Source: Cladorhizidae sp. MBARI D1340-BT2 (lineage: Eukaryota > Porifera > Demospongiae > Poecilosclerida > Cladorhizidae). From it: a DNA stretch of 64,000 nt. Of this stretch, positions 21,695-33,619 are shown one piece after another. The notes under the pieces are model-generated. The model saw nothing but the letters and a program-made list of their open reading frames with translations, was not told the origin of the DNA and did no database searches. Where the stretch lies: contig JAQNBH010000009.1 of the NCBI GenBank assembly GCA_028752905.1, positions 25,776,370 through 25,840,369 of the forward strand. The letters are read 5' to 3'. How positions within the stretch are numbered: position 1 is the first letter of the stretch; each line of letters starts with the position of its first letter. The position numbers were made by a program, and so were the translations under genes.

Positions 21695-23240
21695 ATGAGT
21701 GAGAATGGACCCCCAAAAAGTCCCAATGGTCCAAGGAACCACCATGCTGACAAAGCAGCTGTAGCAAGAGCTGCTAAACAGCAGAGGGAGGAGGTTCACT
21801 TACATTCAAGCAGTCTTGGTGAGCTTGATGAATTGTTTGCTTTCCCTCGGATACTGCCATCATCTGAAGATGAGTTTGAGCCAGAGAACGAATTTCCTTT
21901 CTCAGAAGATGCACAAGAGGCATATAGTGAGTGGATGCATTGCCAGCCAAAGGACACTGTTAGAATGATTGCCATTACCATAATGGATATATTTCGAAAG
22001 CGTTTTGGCCTAACTTATGTTGCTACAGCTACTGAAGCTGGTTTAGTGGTTGGTTTCAATGAAAAGACAATCACAGGCTGGATGAAAGATTTCTACCAGT
22101 GCAAGGGAGAGTTTACTGGATCAGTACAAGGCAAGCACATTCGACCATATGTTGTGGATGATGAACACTGCAGATTGAAAGCATTGGCATGGTTATGTAA
22201 AGGAAAAGTGAGCCAGTTATGACTGATGCAAAATTTGCAACCTGGGTAAATTCAGAGATGTTACCAAATTCTCACTTACCACCTGGTTTTTCTCGTTCCA
22301 TCACTCCACAAACAGCCAGAAATTAGCTGTATGATCTTGATTTCTCACCTACATCTCTAAAGAAAGCCATATACTTTGACGGTCTTGAGCATGATGATGG
22401 GAGAGAATATCGTCGCATGTATCTGCGGAAAATTGAAATCTTGGAGTTAACTCACTTGCCACCTCCTTTATGTGTAGATGGAGTGACCGAGGAAACAATT
22501 GGCAATCCAGATGCACTGCGATGCTTGGTGTTATTATACCATGATGAATCAAGCTTTCATTCCAATGAAGGCCAGTCATGGTAATGGGGAGAGGAGGGAA
22601 AGTTGGCTATTCATCCCAAAGGTGCTCTTCGTGGTTGATGATCAGTGACTTCATTGATGAACACAATGGCTTTTTCGTCTAACCCCACACGAACATGATG
22701 AAGCTAAGGAAACACACCCAGATATTCCTATGGCAGCAAGAGTTGTTTTTAAGTTCGGAGCACTTGGTCAATGATAATGGAGCAGGTTGAATTTTCCGTA
22801 ACTGGAAGTGGTAAACAGAACGGCCTGCTAAAAGTGCTCCAAGAAAACAATGTTAACACTACTGGCATGTTGAAAGCAGACATGATCAAGAAGCTTGAGA
22901 CAATGGATGACTTTCAAACCAAAAAATCGAAGGTGGAAGAGCTTTTCACAAGCAGGGAGTACAGAGCAATATTTCTGCCAAAATTCCACTGCTAACTAAA
23001 TCCCATTGAACATGTGTGTGGTCAAGCAAAACAGTATACATGTGATTACTCGTTTAATGGTTTGGAGAAATTATACATACTGCAATGGATTCAGTTAGTA
23101 TTCAGCAGACAGAAAAATACGTGAGTACACAGAGCATACAGAGAAGAGATAACAGTTGGAAAAGAAATGCAAGGTGCTTATAAAAAGTACAAAAGTCATC
23201 GTCATGTCCCTGAAACTGAACTAAATTATTGTCCATTTAT
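21695..23240 (+). pseudogene. IS630/Tc1-mariner-like DDE transposase, inactivated
   Basis: The ATG at 21695 (MSENGPPKSPNGPRN) begins a charged N-terminus, then a helical segment with a helix-turn-helix-like part (VVGFNEKTITGWMKDFY). The frame breaks near 22210 but continues (GFSRSITPQTARN, then YRRMYLRKIEILELTHLPP), then the first catalytic aspartate in LLYHDESSFHSNEGQ near 22540. After RVVFKFGA (about 22755) a block holding the second aspartate is deleted. The end is readable as KKLETMDDFQTKK, REYRAIFLPKFH and NPIEHVCGQAK near 23000, the NPIE glutamate typical of IS630/mariner-type enzymes (DDE_3-like). At least four frame lesions. Once a cut-and-paste transposase. Confidence 0.75.
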
Positions 23241-23544
23241 CTGTAAAAAAAAATTCTTGAAATCTGTTTTAACAGTTTTACCGATGACTAAATGCACCAT
23301 ACATAACCTCACTTGCAAGAAAATTTACCTCATGGAAAGGGTCATTTGTGAGGTCAAAGTTCAATTATCATGTTTTTCCATCTCCTTCCAGTTGTCCTCG
23401 TCATTTATTGCTTGCATATACTTAGTGAGGGCCTATCCCAAGGCTCAACAGAACAACACAAATGACATTAGCGGTTTGACTGAGAACGGACTTTGGAGCT
23501 GCTTGACCACAACATCACCTTCTTTATGGCGAGAGCAGTGACAA

Positions 23545-23685
23545 AGAAAATACAGTGATGCACATACATAGAAGATAATGCTGTGAAGCACGTATACATA
23601 GAAGATGATGCTGTGAAGCAGATATACATAGCTGTGAAGCAGGTATACATAGATTATGATTCTGTGTACCCGTAGATGATAGTGA
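23545..23685. repeat. ~34-bp minisatellite
   Basis: Four diverged units of the form CATACATAGAAGATGATG plus CTGTGAAGCA. Confidence 0.8.
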
Positions 23686-23689
23686 TTCA

Positions 23690-24842
23690 GATCAGTTGCC
23701 AGGCGAGTGAGATGAAGTCAGTACATATTGAGAGCTAAACAGTGAAAGAATTGCAATAACTATATACTCTATATAATAACAAAGTTGATAACTTGAACAT
23801 TATACCAGCTGTAGCTCTTATCATTTTGTATATTATATTGCTAGCTAAATTATCTGGTAATAAAATATGGTATCTCTCTTTAACAAGTTTTCTGCCGCAC
23901 ACTTAAGATCTACATTCCCAACTAACTTTCCTCCATCTCCAAAAGGTTCTTATCCTACCTGGTACTCTCCTCTACTGCTACCTTCCTCTCGTCCAACCTA
24001 TTGCTTAGATATTGAAGTAACAAGCGAAAGAACATCTTCTAAATGATTATTATCAGGTGACATGAATATTTCTATTTCAATCAACTGTTTTGTTTTTAGT
24101 GCTAATGTTTCTAGTGAAATACGTTTGTCTCCATCAGGGCCGAAATATTTAAGTTGAAATGTTGGCACTAAATACACAAACCTGATTGAAAGAATATTTA
24201 TATTTCATGATGTAATTGTTAGGCAGTTAAATTTCATCACAAAGGTAAAGATCTCACATGTGTCAGAGGCAATTGTCTGTCACCTGTGTTGAGTTAAAAA
24301 GTAAAAACAACAACCTGTTGTTATGATTTTGGAGCTCCATAAATTCTGCATACCTCATTCTATGAAGTTTATATATAGCTCAAACGATAGCTCTCTCTGT
24401 GTGCTCTCTTGTAATACCAAAACTGATGCACAAATATAAATATTTCAGTTACAGGCAGTCAAAGTTGTGGACCTCAATTCCTGCAGGCCCCAATTTTCTG
24501 CAGTTCTAGTAAGTGCTAGACAGCAGTGGCTCGAGGAAGCCCTCGGTTCTAGTATTATTGGCAGGTGCTATTTTAGGAAGACCGGCATAGATATGGGATT
24601 TCATGAGCATATATATAACCGGAGATGAAGTCACTCCTACAGTACATGTGAAAGGAGGGTGGGGCTCTATTATTTTATTTTTACCAACATGGATGCCAAC
24701 ATTGACGAATTGTATGTTGTTGTTATTATAATACCAATAATTATTCCTGCTGTAGGCTAGAGTATGTAGTCGAAACTTCTAGGGAATACAATTTGAAGTT
24801 GATTATTCAGGTGACTTTAATGTTATTATGTCAAGATAGAGT
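23690..24842. other. No gene; diverged fold-back relative inside
   Basis: 24335-24570 resembles an arm of the fold-back repeat: AGTTTATATATAGCTCAAACG corresponds to the ATATATAGCTCAAAAGAT block, and AAGTGCTAGACAGCAGTGGC to the AGTGCTAGAGAG block. The rest shows nothing. Confidence 0.45.
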
Positions 24843-25360
24843 TCATTGAGATAATTTGAATGTCTGAAAAGGGTCTTCAGTTGGAATTTCTGTGCTGCCA
24901 TCCAATAGTCCAAGTACACCTGCCTTCTTCCATCCTTTAACACAGGTGGTGAAGAAGTTATACATCTTCACTAGCCACGTGGTTGAGCGAAAATCAACTT
25001 CAACATCTTCAAGTTGCTTACCACTCTCAAGTTGTTTCTTCACAGCATCAACATCTCCAAGCTGCTTCCCACTCTCAAGTTGTTGCATCATTGTAGTATC
25101 TGATTTTTTTGGCTGACCTATTGACCGTTAGATGAAGTGGCTGAATACAATGTCATGTTAGCAGGAACTAGAACAAACTTGCAATTTAATGACGATAACT
25201 CGTGTTTGACCTTCTGTGTCACTTGCCCTCTTAAAACACCAGGGCCTTGTGTGTAGCAGCTACTTGCAGTTCTGCTCGTTTTTTCACAACATATTGAGCA
25301 ATGCCTTCCTCAATCAACTTCAAAGTTTATTGCTCATTGAACCAGTGCTTTGGATTCTAT
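24843..25360 (-). pseudogene. Possible pogo-like (DDE_1) transposase C-terminus
   Basis: The minus-strand frame at 24843-25091 contains a duplicated KKQLESGKQLEDVE segment, then WLVKMYNFFTT and VKGWKKAGVLGLLDGST with EDPF. This resembles the C-terminal end of pogo/Jerky-type DDE_1 transposases, where a KGWKKAGI-like phrase follows the catalytic domain. Further upstream, 25230-25350 reads as IEEGIAQYVVKKRAELQVAAT, possibly the same coding region after a stop. The catalytic core is not seen. Family assignment is tentative. Confidence 0.35.
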
Positions 25361-26072
25361 GATAAACAAAAGTTTAATTTCTTCTTTGTAGTTAGTGGCT
25401 ACCTGAAGCCCAGTACTTAATGAAATATTGTCTGCTAGGCAACTTCACAATCCTAATAATAGCTGCTCATAAAGTGTCATGGCCTAGGATCAGTAGTGGA
25501 ATCTGGTAGTTGGACATTTTCCGAGAGAAATCTCGAGGTACACCTATTTCATGGTACAAGGGTGCCATACAGAATTACTGAATACAAGTTGTTAAAAGAG
25601 ATCTGAAAATTCCTGCCAAAGTCACTGGCGGTGCAGAGGTCAAAGTTTTTACTAAGAATTAATACAATGAACCAGTAGAGGGGAAGTTCCTCTATGTTAC
25701 TGCAAACATCGCTCCAGTCATGAGAGAGAGGACAGATTTGGTACAAAAATTTCTTAGCAGGTTGTTAATTTAGCACCAAAAAATCGCTAAATTCGCAAGA
25801 CTTTGTACCCGCTAAAACCACTCCCTCCTACATTGCTGCCACATCCGGTCAGGAAACTCACGTGGTGGACAACTAGCCAGCTAACCCAAATAACAACCCC
25901 ACATGAGTCTTAGCATCCTGATGAAGGCTAGAGCATCTAACCCAAACTCATATAATGTTCTGGATGAATTGGTATTCAGTGTACGGTGCAAGTTTCTGGT
26001 ACAGGATTGAAGGCAGAGATGAATATTGCAGTTCTTTTAAACATTGCGCGATTCCCCACATGTCAACCTAGA
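25361..26072. other. No gene recognised
   Basis: 25905-25950 carries an AGTCTTAGCATC..CTGATGAAGGCTAGAGCAT phrase that recurs at 55768-55811, so it is a dispersed repeat. Nothing coding recognised. Confidence 0.4.
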
Positions 26073-26368
26073 ATGGGAAAGAAGACAAAACTAAGGAAGA
26101 AATGAAGAGGTTTTATCACTCGACCAAAGTGACAAGGCTACAGAGCAATATCTGCCTTTAAACTGGTGAACTGAACAGAAAGTATCACTATCTTCAATCT
26201 TCTCGTGTTCTGATTGACTTATGTGCAGCTCCTGGGAGATGGGCCCAAGTGGCAGCCAAGACTATGCCTATGTCCTGTCTTATTCTGGGTGTCGATCTGG
26301 TGCCCATCAAGTAAATCCCAAATAACATTACTAAACAGGAGGATATGACTAAAGCTAGATGCAAACAG
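26073..26368 (+). pseudogene. 5' fragment of SPB1/FTSJ3 rRNA 2'-O-methyltransferase
   Basis: The fragment starts with ATG at 26073 (MGKKTKL) and, across several frame lesions, shows RFYHSTKVT, then [34 protein letters not shown] and LGVDLVPIK, then a TKQEDMTKARCKQ end. These correspond to the N-terminal FtsJ domain of SPB1/FTSJ3, which methylates 27S pre-rRNA in the nucleolus during 60S assembly. The SAM-binding CAAPGGW motif has become CAAPGRW. A stop follows codon 10. It ends at 26368 with CAG|GTGAGC, a good splice donor, so it looks like a copied or decayed genomic exon rather than a retrocopy. No later exon was recognised. Confidence 0.75.
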
Positions 26369-29293
26369 GTGAGCATCAGAAAGGAATCATCCAACCGTAA
26401 TTTGTTTTGGACCCACCATTATGTCCAAAACAATTTAGGGTGATTGGCAAAACCCTGCTTAGTAGTGATCTAGCTTGTGGGAAACAAACCAAAAATTCGT
26501 ATTGAGGTTGATGTCAAACAGGATTGATCCAGTTTTTGTTGGTTTTATGGCCATGCATGCAAATATATTTGTGTGCAAGGATTATTATCTTAACCAAACT
26601 AGCAGTTGTTTGCTACCCTTGCTGCCTTACCACTATTGCTCATTCTGGCATAAACTTACCCCCATGCAAATGATTGCTAGGGGTGGTGCTCTCTGAGTAA
26701 GGGTATAGAACCTCTGACAACTGGTGAATTAGCTTTAGTTAGACGTAAAGGAAGATTGTTTGTCTTGTCAGAATGAAGTTATACTGTGTAGCAAGAAATT
26801 TCAGAGGTGGAATTCAAAAAAAACACCTGCTAGACTATAATTTTGGCTGGTCTGATTAGAATGCTATATGTGCGAACATATAGCCAGCCACACCCATCTT
26901 ACAGTTGCTGATATCTGGGCTGCTAGTAGTGGGGGTAGCTGTTAAGTGTATGTTATACTCGTGATTGCTTTGGTGTGTTGCCTGATCATTTAAGAGCTTT
27001 TCAAACTCTTTGATGCTAACAGTAAATTTGTATCTGCTGAACACTGGTATGCATATCTATGCCTTGCCTCATTTAGTGATTGCTAGGGTGGACACCTGAA
27101 AATTGTAGTTGTCATGGTAAATGCTGGTGCGCTATATGCTGCTCACACTAGCGATGCTTGCATCAATTTTGTGGTAGTTTGAACATGAAATTGCTTGAAT
27201 GGATTCAAGTTCCATTCAGTTCCAGTTGTTCAATTAACACATGGTGGTGTGCTTTCCGCTAAAAGTATCTCCAAGGAAGAATTGAATGTGGAAAGTTTGG
27301 TGGAGGCAGTGATGAACTTTCTTTGTATATGTCTGTATCTAACTTCATTGGTTCATTAATTAATGGGTAGAGTTTTATAATTTAGGTGAAATTTGAATTT
27401 CAAGCTGTGGGTGAAACTTCAGTGTCAGAGTTCAATGTAACCCAGAGTGATGCAAATATCATGACATAATTATTGTGAACTGCCCTCAATTCTATGAATG
27501 AAAACAGAATTGCCTTATCTCTCTCACTGCTTCTAAGGGGGGAGTATACAATTTTTTTAATTATTCTTTTCCTGTTATTGTATACCTTCACTACTATACT
27601 AACTGCATTTCAAGTTTATACCTTTTTTGTCTATCATTCTTGAGTTATGATACTTTGTATCCATCCATTTCATTGCCCACCTCTGCGCGTTGAATTAGAA
27701 GAAACCAGAATAATGCAGTAAGTTGGATCATTCCTAATACAATAAACATATATGGCCAAGACTTGAAACTTGCCTAAAATATCACTCAGTGCTATTCCGT
27801 AATTTATGCACTATCTGGCGAAGGGGGCTATAAAAGTCTGCTCCTGCGCATGCCACGTTGTTGTTCCCCAGTTCTCAACTTTGATGGCATCTCTGTGTGA
27901 TTGTAGTGCGATTCTAATCACTGCAGCATTCTGGTTGTCGTCGGAAGAAGAGACTCATTACGTAAAACCGTGTAACTATTTCAATTTTTGTCGGTTGTAA
28001 TTAAGCTCTTGCATTGCTTTGTGTTTTGAATAGTCCCACCCCTAAACCAGTCGTTTTCTGATGAGATATAGTCAAGTCTGACAGCATAAAAATGAAATTG
28101 GTAGATTGGGATATTGAGAAAAATAAAAAATTAATTCAAGAAAACTTTTGAAAGCATGCATCTCACTCTGACATCGCAAGTGTTGTAATGCCTCTTTCCT
28201 TATGACCATTTTTGTGTTTTTTCTCTCTAAAAACAAAATACCAGAACTTTTTAATGCTTCATTGATTTTTACTCATTTAGGTCACAAAAGATAGCCTCTT
28301 CTGTGTGCTTTGTGTATCAATCAACTAATTACTTTCAATAGCAATGAGGCCATTAAAAATACAATAATAATAATATAAAAATAAGTTCATACCCTAATGG
28401 CTAACCACCAAGTTAACAGCAATCACAGATACTGTAATGTTTCTATATATATTTCTCCTACTAGTCCAATTTGAATACTAGCATGTGAAATGAGCCCACA
28501 AGACTGGACTATTATTTCGTAAGAAAAGGGATGAATTATCATGAGAGAGAGAAAATAAAGATCTTCCAGAAAATATAAAAATATTTACCAATGTAAAAAA
28601 ATTGACTTAGAAACAATTATTCACTTCTGTGAGAAACAATGTTATTTACCCTTCTTCTCGTCCATTTTCAACTGGTATATAATGAACTGTCAGCATTAAA
28701 TCTATCATAACTCAAGAGGTTCATATTCAGCTGACACTTGAACCAGTTAGTATATCAGTGAAACAGTAAAAAAAATTAAAATAAATTGTAGGTAAAATAA
28801 AGCGGTCTTGTCCTCCCGTTTAATAGAACTTGTTAGTTGGATGGAAGTTAAAATCCCTTACTATATATCTATATATCTCCCCCACCTAAGAGGAGGAAAG
28901 TATTGTATGCTACATACTAGTCGAACATTTGCTGACATGGTCCCAAGCGTTTGATAATTTCCTTCTCATGGCTGAGATATCACTCCTCTGAGACATAGCA
29001 GTGCTAACAACTTGTGAAGAAAAACTAGAACAACTTATCTCCCAGACATTTGCATTAATAAAGATTTTTTAAGTATTAGTAGTAGTAGTAGAGTAGTAGT
29101 AGTAGTAGTAACAATCCGATCTGGCTGAAATTCAATCCTAACCTGTATTTTGTACCTCTGACCCTCTGACCACAGTGTCATTGGGACACTGATATCATCT
29201 ACCTGGAGAGGTTTTATGGGAAATTCCAAGATGTATTTATTCTGTATTTAAATATTTAAAAACTTCATTTGTAAAAATATTAATATATTGTAG
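26369..29293. other. No gene recognised
   Basis: About 2.9 kb without a supportable gene. A TATA-like word (GCTATAAAAG, 27828-27837) precedes a short frame at 27806-28000 that I do not recognise. A (GTA)n microsatellite lies at 29073-29110. A minus-strand frame at 29035-29229 is mostly antisense of that repeat. Confidence 0.4.
29073..29110. repeat. (GTA)n microsatellite
   Basis: About eleven GTA units with one interruption (GAGTA). Confidence 0.9.
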
Positions 29294-29900
29294 GTGAAAG
29301 AATGTCTTATACCCAACCCACAATGAACCATCCAAATGAGACAGTTAAGCGGCTGGTCCTTTTCTCTAGTGATGAACATCAGATGCTACTATGTGAGGCC
29401 CACGACGTCAATGGTGCTCACCAAGGGCAAAAGCGTACCTTAGTACGACTGACCACAGGATTAATACTGGACTACTGTGGTTATTAGTTGGGTAAGAATA
29501 GTTTAGTGCACAGCATCTATAATTAAAATGTCAACATGGATGTGCAAGTGATGATGAGGCTTTAAATACACATCAATCTCACTGGTTGTAAGAAATAAGA
29601 TAAATAATGGATTTTTTTATACTCATACCATATTAGGAGCAGTGAGCATTATATCTTGTTCGCAACTTTAAAGCTTAAGTAAGAAACTCGTAAATCGTGT
29701 AACAAAATTAACATTACGTATTGATTCTACTTATTTGTTAATTGAAGTTGAAATTTATTATATCACATTGACACTGAATAGTGTTGTAACCATATTATAG
29801 CTAATAATATGTTACTTTTTATACCTTTAGCTAAGTACTTGTCACAAGTGCCAGAAGATGCAGATGATCAAGATGATTGCACCTTAGTTACAATCCATTA
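29294..29900 (+). pseudogene. Gene A exons: integrase zinc-binding domain
   Basis: Exon 29294-29491, after a TAG acceptor and before a GTAAGA donor, encodes the HH half of the H2C2 domain: LFSSDEHQMLLCEAHDV, NGAHQGQKRTLVR, with one in-frame stop near its end. The CC half (CHKCQKMQ) is at about 29837-29865, with an intron between. The domain stabilises integrase multimers and contacts transposon ends. Confidence 0.65.
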
Positions 29901-30015
29901 AAGTTTTGAGCAGGTAACTAAGTTACTGTGACCAAGTGTACTGAGCAACAATGTGCAAATGATAGAAAAGATGCCCATTGGAAATACGTTAGGCCCAACT
30001 GGGGAAATATATGAT

Positions 30016-30372
30016 AGCTAGACTGTCATAACAACCACTCCATTACTGCCTCCACACAACCACAAGTGACCTCACAAATAATTATAAACTTCAGCAATAA
30101 TAATATATTCTTGGACTATATTACTGCCTCCAAACCACAAGGGACGTCACAAATATGATAAAATCCAGATTACTCTAACATGAGGTTTGAGAAGATTTAT
30201 AGCTTAGTTTTGCAAGAAAATGTGCTGCTATATAGCATCAGTTATTTATCACAATTTTGCTGTCCCTTCTGGAGGCAGTAATGTAGGGATTGTTATCCAA
30301 GAATATATTATTTCTGAAGTTTATGAGGTCCCTTATGGTATTGTGGAGGCAGTAATGGAGTGAATGTTATGA
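30016..30372. mobile_element. MITE-like inverted-repeat element
   Basis: The left end (CTGTCATAAC, then CACTCCATTACTGCCTCCA) returns in reverse complement at the right end near 30340-30372. The arms extend inward through AATATATTCTTGGA (left) and TCCAAGAATATATT (right). The phrase CATTACTGCCTCCA or its complement appears four times. No coding capacity. Flanking duplication not resolved by eye. Confidence 0.7.
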
Positions 30373-30908
30373 CAGCACAATATCAAAGCCAACCCTATAT
30401 GTCGTTTTATTTAGTAAAGTTTTTTTTTACATATTACTTGTTCCCACTATATTTTAAAGCTTTCGTGAATTGGAATACTGTTTTGATGCTATATATGCCT
30501 GCAATGTCCACATGAAGAGGAGTGTCCTGGTCAGACCTAGCCCAGGTTACACCCCAGGTCAAGTTGGAATGCATGCATGACAAGTTTGGTACAGATTGGT
30601 CCAGTGGTTTGGAATGCCATAAGGAACAATCCTAAAATTCTTCCCCCATCAGTAACTGCATTCAGCAATCCTTCTTTGATTCTTCACTGCAAAAGTCATA
30701 CCCTCAATCCACTGCATCTATCACAGTGATTTGGTAAAGGATCGAGCAATTTGGGTTGCGCACGCCGTTCAAAGATGGCATCTTAGACGAACTATATATG
30801 CAAAAACCTTTTTTGGGGGTAGCTCTCTAAAGCGATATCAAAAGGCACCTTCCCAGATAGCGCTCTACAAAATGGTATAAAAATAAATGAAATCTATGCA
30901 GCCAATAA

Positions 30909-30966
<58 letters not shown>

Positions 30967-30977
30967 CTGATGATGAT
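30909..30977. repeat. (GAT)n microsatellite
   Basis: About nineteen perfect units followed by one GCTGAT variant. It creates spurious poly-Met and poly-Ile open frames on the two strands. Confidence 0.95.
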
Positions 30978-31432
30978 TTTACGCGTCATTTTTCCAACCT
31001 TTTTTTTAGTTTGGAGAACTGCACTTCTGTGTGCTATATTGTTGGAAGGATTTCTGCGACATACTTCTTTTAAGGTCTGTATAGGGATAGAGATCGAGTA
31101 TATGGTGAGTTTTAGTTTGTTGCTGAATGATCTCTGACCTGCCAAACCTACATGAGAGTGCTAACGCATTTTAAAATGCAGGCAAGAGAAGCCTAAACTT
31201 TTAGGCTGCATGAATATGTCTGATATTGGACAAGTTAGTGCATAGGGGAATTTAGACGCTACATATATACACAGATTAAATTGAATTTTTTGGGTTTGTT
31301 AATTTTAATAAACAGGTTAGATGATCCTTTACCAATCCAAATCTTATGCACTATATAATAATTAAAATGCATAAAATCAGGTAATTACAGGCACATCTGA
31401 TTTGCTTATAATCATGTAGCAAATACTTACAG

Positions 31433-32072
31433 ATGGGAGATTTTCGGTTATAGACCTCATTGGTCTATTTGCGTCCACAGACAAAGGCCATATATATGTC
31501 TGCACTGTTACAGATCTCTTTACCAAGTGGGTATTTGCTCGGCCAATCAAGTCCAAGTCAGCTGGTGATGTTGCAAGCATTCTACTCGAGCTCATCTATA
31601 GTTATGGTACTCCCTAAAAAATTATAATGATTCAGAGGCGTGAATTTATAAACCAGGTAACTAACTTAAAACTGTTGCCATCTGTGTTCATGAAATGACA
31701 TGTATGTGGTCTGAGAATTGAAAATTAATCAAGGAAAATGTGTTGGATTTGTTTACAAGAGCAAAGTTAGACTATTCAGTTCAAAGCAGACTTAACACAA
31801 TTTAAGATAAATTTATTAGCGACTTCAGTCTTGATTATCTGGAAATTTCCTCCTGCTTCCTTTTGATAAATATTCATGTAGAGTAATGTTCTGTTTGTGT
31901 GAACTTATTTGATAACTCAGATCAATGATGTTGTCTTGACTGCTTTTGGAGTGAAAAAGATGGTATGTTCAGCATTTCACCCTCAGAGTAATGGCCAAGA
32001 TGAGCGGACTAATCAAACTCTTAAGAGGGCACTGTCCAAGTATACAAACGATGCTCAATCTGACTGGAACAA
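31433..32072 (+). pseudogene. Gene A exons: DDE integrase core
   Basis: Exon 31433-31656 (after ACTTACAG, before GTAACT) encodes VIDLIGLFASTDKGHIYVCT, VTDLFTKWVFARP (first catalytic Asp), and ends in REFINQ; the second Asp, expected just before that as DQGREF, is altered and a stop precedes it. Exon 31921-32072 (after AACTCAG, before GTAAGC) encodes VVLTAFGVKKMVCSAFHPQ then SNGQDERTNQTLKRALSKY, with the catalytic Glu. The pattern is that of gypsy/GIN integrases. Confidence 0.8.
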
Positions 32073-32859
32073 GTAAGCTACCAATATTTAATAATTATTT
32101 TTCAAGATTGACAGTTTGTTAATAAATAGAGTGATTTCTACTATTACTACCACCTTCCAATAGATGCCAATATCACATTTCATGCTAATCTGTGATTATC
32201 CCAGAAAATCTCACCAGAATCTCTCCAATGAATCTTCTCACACTGAAACACCCAACCACTCACAAACACAAACACACATATAAAACTATGAAAAGGCATA
32301 AAAAATAGTAGTTTTTGCTACCGTACTGCTACAAAATTTGATTAAGTTTTGCGAGTGCATTGTTATTCGTAAAACATACTCGCAATATTTTTTATCGCAC
32401 AAAATGTTCCGCGTGCATATTGCACCCAAAAGTCAGACGGTTTACTAGAGAGAAAGAAGCTGACTACAGTGTGACCATTTGAATGTGCTTCAAACGATCC
32501 CTGCCTTCTAGTGAAGACGCAGGAATCGATCAGAGAAGTATCAGGAGAGCAAACGAAAATGTGCAGAGGGTACTGGATGGTCAGGATAGTGTGCATAAAA
32601 GTGCCAACCGATCTTGTTATAATTAGTGGTACTTATTATAAAACGCAAAACTAAGAGAGCATTATACATTTATGGAGTTCAAAATCTCTAAATTGCACAT
32701 TGTAGCAATACGGTATATTATTTTCCAAATGCTTATACAATAAAAATATAAACATTGTTTTTGGTGTAAGCCTTCAGCTAAAGGATGCATATACCTTGAA
32801 TGTGCTGCTTGTAGTTATAATTTCTATGTATGATGTTTGTGTACTTATGTAGATATGTA

Positions 32860-33310
32860 CTCCTCACAACTTATGATATCAATACAATTGTCCAGTCTGC
32901 AACAAAGCAACAGCCATTTGTGTTGATGTTCTACCGAACAGCTAGGAGTTCTATAGACATCAATAATGCAGAACAAGAGAATGAGCAGGAGCTTCTCTAT
33001 GAAAACATCTCACTCACTATGTCTCCTGAAGACATACAATATAATTTAGAGAAGCATGTGGCAGATGTAAGAACAAAACTGACTGGCAAACATAAATATA
33101 TAACAGGGAATTGCTGACACTTTTTTGTAACAAAAAATGGGGGACAAATAGTTTAATGAAAATGTTTGATGCAGTTCCCAAAAATCATGTTACAGATCTG
33201 TTTTATTTTGTAATCACATAGGTACATATGAGAAGATAATTATGGTTGAAAATTGAAGAAGCTAAAGCGAAGCATAAAGCTTATTTCGATTCCTAGCAAA
33301 AAAGAGGGCA
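32860..33310 (+). pseudogene. Gene A exons: post-core region
   Basis: The frame at 32830-33117 includes TKQQPFVLMFYRTARSS, the conserved phrase after the integrase core (usually T..SPF.L.FGR.PR), then an acidic helix. A further piece near 33210-33300 reads as a lysine-rich helix with a stop. 32100-32860 between is AT-rich intron sequence. Confidence 0.6.
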
Positions 33311-33619
33311 ATAGGTATGTTTTTATGAATTAATGTGTACCTTTAATGTGTGCCTTTATATAAGCTGAATCAAATTAGAATCCCATTGTTGTTTCTGAGA
33401 AAAAATCGAAAGGCTAATAATAATAAAATTTTCTGGATAGATGTATTTCCGAGTTTTGATAAATGTTAGAATGTCCTTGTCTGTTTTTTGTGATATGTTT
33501 TTTATCTGTCGCTCGACCTTTACCGGATGGTTTTAATTTTATATTACTAACCTGTTGACTATAATATGTGTTTATGTCCTTAAAAGAGGAATGCAAGGAA
33601 GGTATCCAGAAAAGGAGAC

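Larger units (their letters stand above)
29901..31432. other. Intron-like stretch of gene A
   Basis: Non-coding DNA between the integrase zinc-binding and core exons. It holds the MITE-like inverted repeat (30016-30372) and a (GAT)n microsatellite (30909-30977). Confidence 0.55.

Noticed and set aside
27806..28000. Possible promoter (TATA-like word) and short coding exon
   Set aside because: A single TATA match in AT-rich DNA and an unrecognised 64-residue frame are not enough evidence.
30894..31145. Poly-Ile and poly-Met frames
   Set aside because: Created by the GAT microsatellite.
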